NCBI GenBank assembly: GCA_026225555.1
Contig: JAMFSY010000076.1
Span: forward strand, 1 to 46,045
Direction: 5' to 3'
Length of the DNA: 46,045 bases
Origin: Methylacidiphilales bacterium
GTDB lineage: Bacteria > Verrucomicrobiota > Verrucomicrobiia > Methylacidiphilales > UBA1321
Part shown: piece by piece, positions 42,293 through 46,045 of the stretch
How the letters are laid out: every line of letters starts with the position of its first letter
How positions within the stretch are numbered: position 1 is the stretch's first letter
Notes under the pieces: generated by a model
Databases searched by the model: none
What the model was told of the DNA's origin: nothing
What the model saw: the letters and a program-made list of their open reading frames with translations, nothing else
Program-made: the position numbers and the translations under genes

Positions 42293-43135
42293 ATGCTTTA
42301 CCCGATGAGCGAGATGTCAAACAACGCTGAATTCCTTACTTTACGTGAGCAAGATGCCGGTCTGGGCTTGCCGGAGATCGAGCCGCGCGATTATCTATAT
42401 CAATTGGATTTTGATTTCGATGTCGATGCCCAGCTCATTGCTATTCGTGGATTATTGCGCCGTAATAATAAAGCGACTCAAGAGATGAGCGACGAGATCA
42501 GAGAAATCGAAGAGCATACAAGGCGGCTTAAAGGAATTCGTACCGACAGGGCTATTGATGAGTGGATGGACCGTCTCCACGATTCAGCCTACCAAGATGC
42601 CGCACACAGCATGTCGGCGGTGGGTATGCTCGCCCCACTAATCGAAACCATATTTTACCAATTCTTTCGCGGTATTGGGAAAGGCATTTCCTCCGCAAAG
42701 CTTCCATCAGAAAACCAGGAAAGATGGAAGGCAATACAATCCATTCAGTGGGATTGTCGCCTCATCGTGCAGGGAAAAAGCGCAAGAAAGGACCTTGTAC
42801 GAGGCATCTTTCAGTTGTGCAATGCTGTGGGTTTAACCAGCAAATTGCCGCCGGATTTGGAACTCACACTTTCAGCACTTTTTGCATATCGAAATAAAAT
42901 GTTCCACAATGGTTTTGAATGGCCCATCGAAGAGCGCGAGCATTTCTTGAAGCAGATTACTGAAAAGAAGTGGCCGTCAAATTGGTTTTTTAAGGCCGAA
43001 TATGGAGATAAACCATGGATATTCTATCTCAAGAACGAGTTTATCGAGCACTGCTTGGGCACCATAGAAAAAGTGCTAGTAGCGATGGGAACTTTTGTTC
43101 GAGATGACTTATCAACGATACAATCTGCTTCCTGA
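42293..43135 (+). CDS. Unknown protein with HEPN-like RX4H motif
   Basis: 280 residues, no signal peptide or membrane helix. A charged coiled-coil-like part (about 55-90, EMSDEIREIEEHTRRLKGIR) is followed by a helical region and the segment LFAYRNKMFHNGFEW: R200-NKMF-H205 is an RX4H motif in a helical, C-terminal position as in HEPN ribonuclease domains (many of which are defence or toxin proteins). The start could be ATG 42,293, 42,305 or 42,314. Codon use and composition are AT-richer than in the left part of the window. Function not known; the HEPN idea rests on one motif. Confidence 0.65.
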   Translation: MLYPMSEMSNNAEFLTLREQDAGLGLPEIEPRDYLYQLDFDFDVDAQLIAIRGLLRRNNKATQEMSDEIREIEEHTRRLKGIRTDRAIDEWMDRLHDSAYQDAAHSMSAVGMLAPLIETIFYQFFRGIGKGISSAKLPSENQERWKAIQSIQWDCRLIVQGKSARKDLVRGIFQLCNAVGLTSKLPPDLELTLSALFAYRNKMFHNGFEWPIEEREHFLKQITEKKWPSNWFFKAEYGDKPWIFYLKNEFIEHCLGTIEKVLVAMGTFVRDDLSTIQSAS

Positions 43136-43156
43136 CAAAAGAAACGCCGTCTTTTT

Positions 43157-44263
43157 CTAAGGGGACGATAGCCGCGCAAGCCTTACCTTTGAGCTTTGAT
43201 ATTCCGGATACTCTTTCACGTCCGTATCAGTACTTTTTTGAAGGAATACTTTGGCGCTCAGCAAGTCTCCGTTCAGAAAATACTTCATTCCAATGTAAAA
43301 ATTGGCTTGGCAATTTTGTTGCCTTACAATCTCCGCAGTGCCCACATTCGCCGATTTCAAAAGTCCGTCTTCGCTTAGGTCGCCAAGCAGATAGTGCCCT
43401 ATTGGAGAAGGCCAGACGACGCCAGAATCTTTTTGGAGGGCTTCGGCCAACTCTTTATTGGGAGCAGCGGTTTGATGGGTCTGTTCCACTTCAATGAGCC
43501 AGATAAAATAATACGCACGAAGGGCACTTTCATCCAATTTATTTGCACTATTGGGATGAAAACTAAAATATTTTTGAAAATCGGCCAGAGATTCTGTCAG
43601 ATGACCGCTAGCGTAATAGGTTTCACCGCGATAACCGTAGGCCGGGACGGCATCAGGAGCGATTCCAATTGTAGCTGTGTAATCGGCAATTGCGCTATTG
43701 TAGTCGCCCTTATAGAAGTAAACTGTACCGCGAAGAAAGTAGGCTCGCGCGTTGGTTGGATTGCTTTTTATCATGGCAGTGTAATCGGCAATGGCGCTGT
43801 TGTAGTCGCCTTTCGATTCGTAGACCAAGGCGCGACCCCAGTAGGCGTCGGTGTTGTTTGGATCGGCTTTAATCGCGGCAGTGAACGCTGCAAGCGCTTC
43901 ATCCCACTTCTTCGCCAGCATGTCGGTAGTCCACTGATTAAAGAGAGCAATAGCAGGGCTCCGCCTTGCATACTCACTACCATTCACAAACGTAATGTGG
44001 TCGGATGACTTGATATAGGTAATGGGGGCAGTGTCTCCAACCATTAGAAAACCATCCTTGAATGCGGCCCCCATTTTGCGTGAACCATCGGTAACTAGAA
44101 ACTGATCCCCATTGTCTTCAATAGTTATCATATCGGAACCGCCACCGCCGACTTTGTCCCAGGTGCCCAAAAATTGTGATCCTGGTTTCCCGAGATCGTC
44201 AGAATATGCCAATACCGTGGTGACCAGCATCAGGAACGCGATTTGTAAGAGTTTATAATTCAT
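43157..44263 (-). CDS. Secreted tetratricopeptide-repeat protein
   Basis: About 368 residues from ATG 44,263, which gives a signal peptide (MNYKLLQIAFLMLVTTVLAY); the frame is open to 44,386 but the extra 41 residues are atypical. A short beta-rich region follows (SQFLGTWDKVGGGGSDMITI, FKDGFLMVGDTAPITYIKS). Then TPR units: WDEALAAFTAAIKADPNNTD, GDYNSAIADYTAMIKSNPTN, GDYNSAIADYTATIGIAPDA, and a further half (ESLADFQKYFSFHPNSANKL). TPRs bind protein partners. It faces the HEPN-like gene tail to tail (21-base gap). Confidence 0.82.
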   Translation of the reverse strand: MNYKLLQIAFLMLVTTVLAYSDDLGKPGSQFLGTWDKVGGGGSDMITIEDNGDQFLVTDGSRKMGAAFKDGFLMVGDTAPITYIKSSDHITFVNGSEYARRSPAIALFNQWTTDMLAKKWDEALAAFTAAIKADPNNTDAYWGRALVYESKGDYNSAIADYTAMIKSNPTNARAYFLRGTVYFYKGDYNSAIADYTATIGIAPDAVPAYGYRGETYYASGHLTESLADFQKYFSFHPNSANKLDESALRAYYFIWLIEVEQTHQTAAPNKELAEALQKDSGVVWPSPIGHYLLGDLSEDGLLKSANVGTAEIVRQQNCQANFYIGMKYFLNGDLLSAKVFLQKSTDTDVKEYPEYQSSKVRLARLSSP

Positions 44264-44469
44264 TCTGATCTTGCTCTGAGGGTGGTTATGGTGTCTGGGC
44301 GAGTTAAGTTCACCTACGATCCCTACGCGGTAATCGCATATCTGGCCAGCGTTACTTCGCCCCGCCGAGGCTTCATGCCGTGCCATCTGATCGCGCCAGG
44401 ACCGCCTAGCACAGGGAGCTTTAACAGCTTGGAAAAATGCCCTATTTCTTCGATTGGCTCAGGCAGATA

Positions 44470-45033
44470 CTAAGTTTTAATTTTATTCATGTAACCAGTA
44501 GGACAGAAAAGACAGAAGAGTGATACAGGTATCGCTAATATCGGTATTGCTGCTAGGACTGTGAAGACTGCTGCTCTTGTATTTGAGTTACCTATGTTCT
44601 TAAGACGAAGGAACATAGTGAATAGCACTAAGGCCAGCACCACAAGAGCTACAAGGACTTCGATTGCACCAGCAGATTGCCTGTCATAGGGAAAGGATGA
44701 ATTGATAACGCTAGATGCACCGGAAATGCAAACTACTAAAGGCAACATTACGCATATATATACTAGGCGTCCAATGCCCTTTTCCACTAAAGCTTCTAAA
44801 GCTTTCTGTCCCGCACCTTCACCATTGATAACTGATGGTTCGCTCTTGTTAGGCGATGGAGCCGGGGCAGGAAGGGGAGGTTTAATCATTTTTGAAAGCT
44901 CAGCCCATTCTGTCATCCCCTCTTTCCAGTAATAGTCTGTAGCTAGAAGCTGGCCTTCTTTTAACAATGCTCGTACCTGATCTTCTGTCCATTCCCCTAT
45001 CTCTGTACCATTACGGCTAATGCTTACATTCAT
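44470..45033 (-). CDS. GYF_2-domain membrane protein
   Basis: 187 residues. Residues 1-50 are a GYF_2 (DUF4339) domain: ISRNGTEIGEWTEDQVRALL, then GQLLATDYYWKEGMTEWAEL. A Pro-rich linker (PPLPAPAPSPNK) and a region with three hydrophobic helices follow (LVYICVMLPLVVCISGASSV; AIEVLVALVVLALVLFTMFL; AVFTVLAAIPILAIPVSLFC). The second half recalls DUF805-type membrane proteins (LRLKNIGNSN before a helix). Function unknown; GYF_2 domains are often found at the N-terminus of small membrane proteins. The bases 44,264-44,469 upstream of the TPR gene show no convincing gene. Confidence 0.8.
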   Translation of the reverse strand: MNVSISRNGTEIGEWTEDQVRALLKEGQLLATDYYWKEGMTEWAELSKMIKPPLPAPAPSPNKSEPSVINGEGAGQKALEALVEKGIGRLVYICVMLPLVVCISGASSVINSSFPYDRQSAGAIEVLVALVVLALVLFTMFLRLKNIGNSNTRAAVFTVLAAIPILAIPVSLFCLFCPTGYMNKIKT

Positions 45034-45062
45034 ATCCTGGTGGAAGTTGTCTCAGGCAGACA

Positions 45063-45458
45063 CTAACTTCTAGTATCTGTTTTACCCTTGCTCTTTGACT
45101 TAGGCAAAAAACTTATGGTTTCTTCCTCAAGTGCTACTTTTTTTGCTACCGAGATGGAAACAAAATCTAGGTCTTTACTATAATGTTTAAGTACGGTGCT
45201 CAGTCTTCCTAGTGCCTCCGCTACCTCTCTAGTGCCTGCATCGTGGCAAGTGTAGAGAGCAGTTCCAACTCTCTCGTAGGGCCAAACGCCAGAGGCATTC
45301 TGAGCGTGACCTACGAGCACAAAATTAGCTCTTTGATTTGCTTTCGTGTTTGTCTGAAAAGATACCCTTACGATTGAATCAACCATAGGTCTAGAGGTAA
45401 GCAATTCTAAAAAGAGAAGACAAGGTTCATTGCGAATCTCCCCGTGGGCCGTACTCAC
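45063..45458 (-). CDS. Unknown small protein
   Basis: 131 residues from GTG 45,458 (ATG 45,386 is an alternative). No membrane segment, no motif I recognise. The composition is protein-like (ANFVLVGHAQNASGVWPYER, LYTCHDAGTREVAEALGRLS) and it is AT-richer than the core genome. It ends in a basic tail (KSKSKGKTDTRS). It lies 29 bases upstream of the GYF_2 gene on the same strand, so both may be co-transcribed. Confidence 0.55.
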   Translation of the reverse strand: MSTAHGEIRNEPCLLFLELLTSRPMVDSIVRVSFQTNTKANQRANFVLVGHAQNASGVWPYERVGTALYTCHDAGTREVAEALGRLSTVLKHYSKDLDFVSISVAKKVALEEETISFLPKSKSKGKTDTRS

Positions 45459-45512
45459 TCACGGTGCGATGTTCGAGAATCCATGTGTCTTCACAGGCAC
45501 TAAAAGCTAGCG

Positions 45513-45538
45513 CCGCCGTGCCTGCGGCACCGCGGCGG
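45513..45538. other. GC-rich hairpin in a gene-free stretch
   Basis: GTGCC and GGCAC form a stem with a three-base loop, extended by CCGCC/GGCGG past an internal loop. It lies in 153 bases (45,459-45,611) without a supported gene, GC-rich unlike the genes to its left. It could be a terminator of the minus-strand HTH gene to its right. Confidence 0.35.
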
Positions 45539-45611
45539 GTTGGGTGTGGCTATGCGCCCGCGACCGGGCCGGGCTGCGGCCCCTTGCTCCCCGCCGCACC
45601 CGACCCCGTCG

Positions 45612-45974
45612 CTATTGAATCGCATTCGCTTGGCTCAGAAAACGCTGACCCCGAAATTGGATATGATCGCCAAATTCACGGGCGAATTCCTGCTGGAGAC
45701 GAGAGGCCCACTGGCGGGAAACGCCATGTTCCCTCGCGCACCAAGCCGCCGAGGGATGCTTGCAGGGCAGCATTTGAGGGCACATGGACAAGGTGACGAG
45801 ATCGTGGCGCAAAGCCCGTTGCTTGGCCTTACCCCGCGTCGCCCATTCCTTGATGCGAGTCATCCCATGGCCCGCGATGGTATATGGCGAGAGTTGTTCA
45901 TTGGCCGGACGGTCGAGCTTCTCTGCCGGGTCATCGTAGTAAGCACCGGGCGGTGCATGGTGCGGCCCAATCAT
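45612..45974 (-). CDS. Small helix-turn-helix protein, unknown
   Basis: 120 residues (82 if ATG 45,863 is used). The C-terminal half contains a helix-turn-helix pattern, SAAWCAREHGVSRQWASRLQ, followed by FAREFGDHIQFRGQRFLSQA. The first half (AYYDDPAEKLDRPANEQLSP) is polar and plausible but unfamiliar. Possibly a DNA-binding accessory protein of a mobile or plasmid-like element. Two plus-strand frames that overlap it look like shadows. Evidence is moderate; no homologue can be named. Confidence 0.5.
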   Translation of the reverse strand: MIGPHHAPPGAYYDDPAEKLDRPANEQLSPYTIAGHGMTRIKEWATRGKAKQRALRHDLVTLSMCPQMLPCKHPSAAWCAREHGVSRQWASRLQQEFAREFGDHIQFRGQRFLSQANAIQ

Positions 45975-46045
45975 GCGATGGTTCCTTTCCGCACAACTTG
46001 CCGTAAACGGTGCGCCGACAGGCCTCGATTGGTTACGAGATAGTC

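Noticed and set aside
42091-42294. 67-codon minus-strand frame starting MKKEKLSGLG
   Set aside because: Composition is plausible and it has an ATG, but it overlaps the 3' end of the Sel1 gene, has no ribosome site and matches nothing I know. Could be a remnant; not strong enough to list.
44264-44473. Plus-strand 63-codon frame and N-terminal extension of the TPR gene
   Set aside because: Neither has a ribosome site or protein-like composition; the TPR signal peptide starts cleanly at 44,263.
45464-46043. Two overlapping plus-strand frames at the right end
   Set aside because: Both are antisense to the HTH gene and rich in Pro/Arg/Gly from GC-rich DNA; no domain visible.
1-46045. tRNA and rRNA genes
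   Set aside because: I looked in the intergenic gaps and saw no cloverleaf with a TTCGANTC-type T-loop and no rRNA segments.

Overview
The window is a GC-rich bacterial chromosome fragment (AT-richer after about 39,480). It comes from a member of the Verrucomicrobiota. The strongest evidence is a complete operon of the Amuc_1098-Amuc_1102 pilus-like family, which is characteristic of that phylum (known from Akkermansia). Supporting evidence is the combination of RND pumps, an AsmA-like protein, a YugP-type peptidase and DUF6580. I cannot name the genus.

Left part (1-7,592, almost all minus strand). Reading right to left: an AsmA-like envelope protein and a small GspG-like membrane protein, then the classic translation operon thrS-infC-rpmI-rplT, closed by a double hairpin, then folK and a truncated panB. 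ThrRS lacks its usual N-terminal TGS domain. infC has no conventional start codon.

7,680-11,196. A plus-strand periplasmic binding protein and ABC ATPase pair of the iron/polyamine type, with no permease in the window. It converges on a minus-strand zinc metallopeptidase (YugP family) and a small membrane-anchored protein.

11,350-21,192 (minus). The pilus-like operon, in transcription order: Amuc_1102-like, PilM-PilN fusion (Amuc_1101-like), PilO-like Amuc_1100 homologue, Amuc_1099-like protein, then two tandem, related but non-identical secretins (Amuc_1098-like). The stop of the first secretin overlaps a possible start of the second (ATGA). holA lies immediately upstream on the same strand.

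22,409-34,224 (plus). A HIT-family protein and glutamine-dependent NAD synthetase, a perfect 30-bp inverted repeat, then an efflux operon. The operon opens with a palindromic TetR-type operator placed between a -35 and a -10 box, and a single reading frame joining a complete TetR regulator to a TolC-type outer-membrane channel. Two tandem RND pumps (ATGA overlap) and a TonB-like protein follow. No periplasmic adaptor gene is present.

34,388-39,441. A minus-strand four-gene run (DUF6580 membrane protein, TIM-barrel isomerase/epimerase, flippase-like membrane protein, CCA/poly(A) polymerase family enzyme), then a divergent secreted protein whose C-terminus carries a serpin-type signature.

39,480-46,045. 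A visibly AT-richer accessory stretch: XRE regulator, a short ORF remnant, a Sel1-repeat secreted protein built from exact 108-bp units, a protein with a HEPN-like RX4H motif, a secreted TPR protein, a GYF_2/membrane protein, an unknown protein and a small helix-turn-helix protein. This is the least described part of the window. An 18-27 bp element beginning TCATCCTGAG occurs in three intergenic places (410, 24,580, 39,500).
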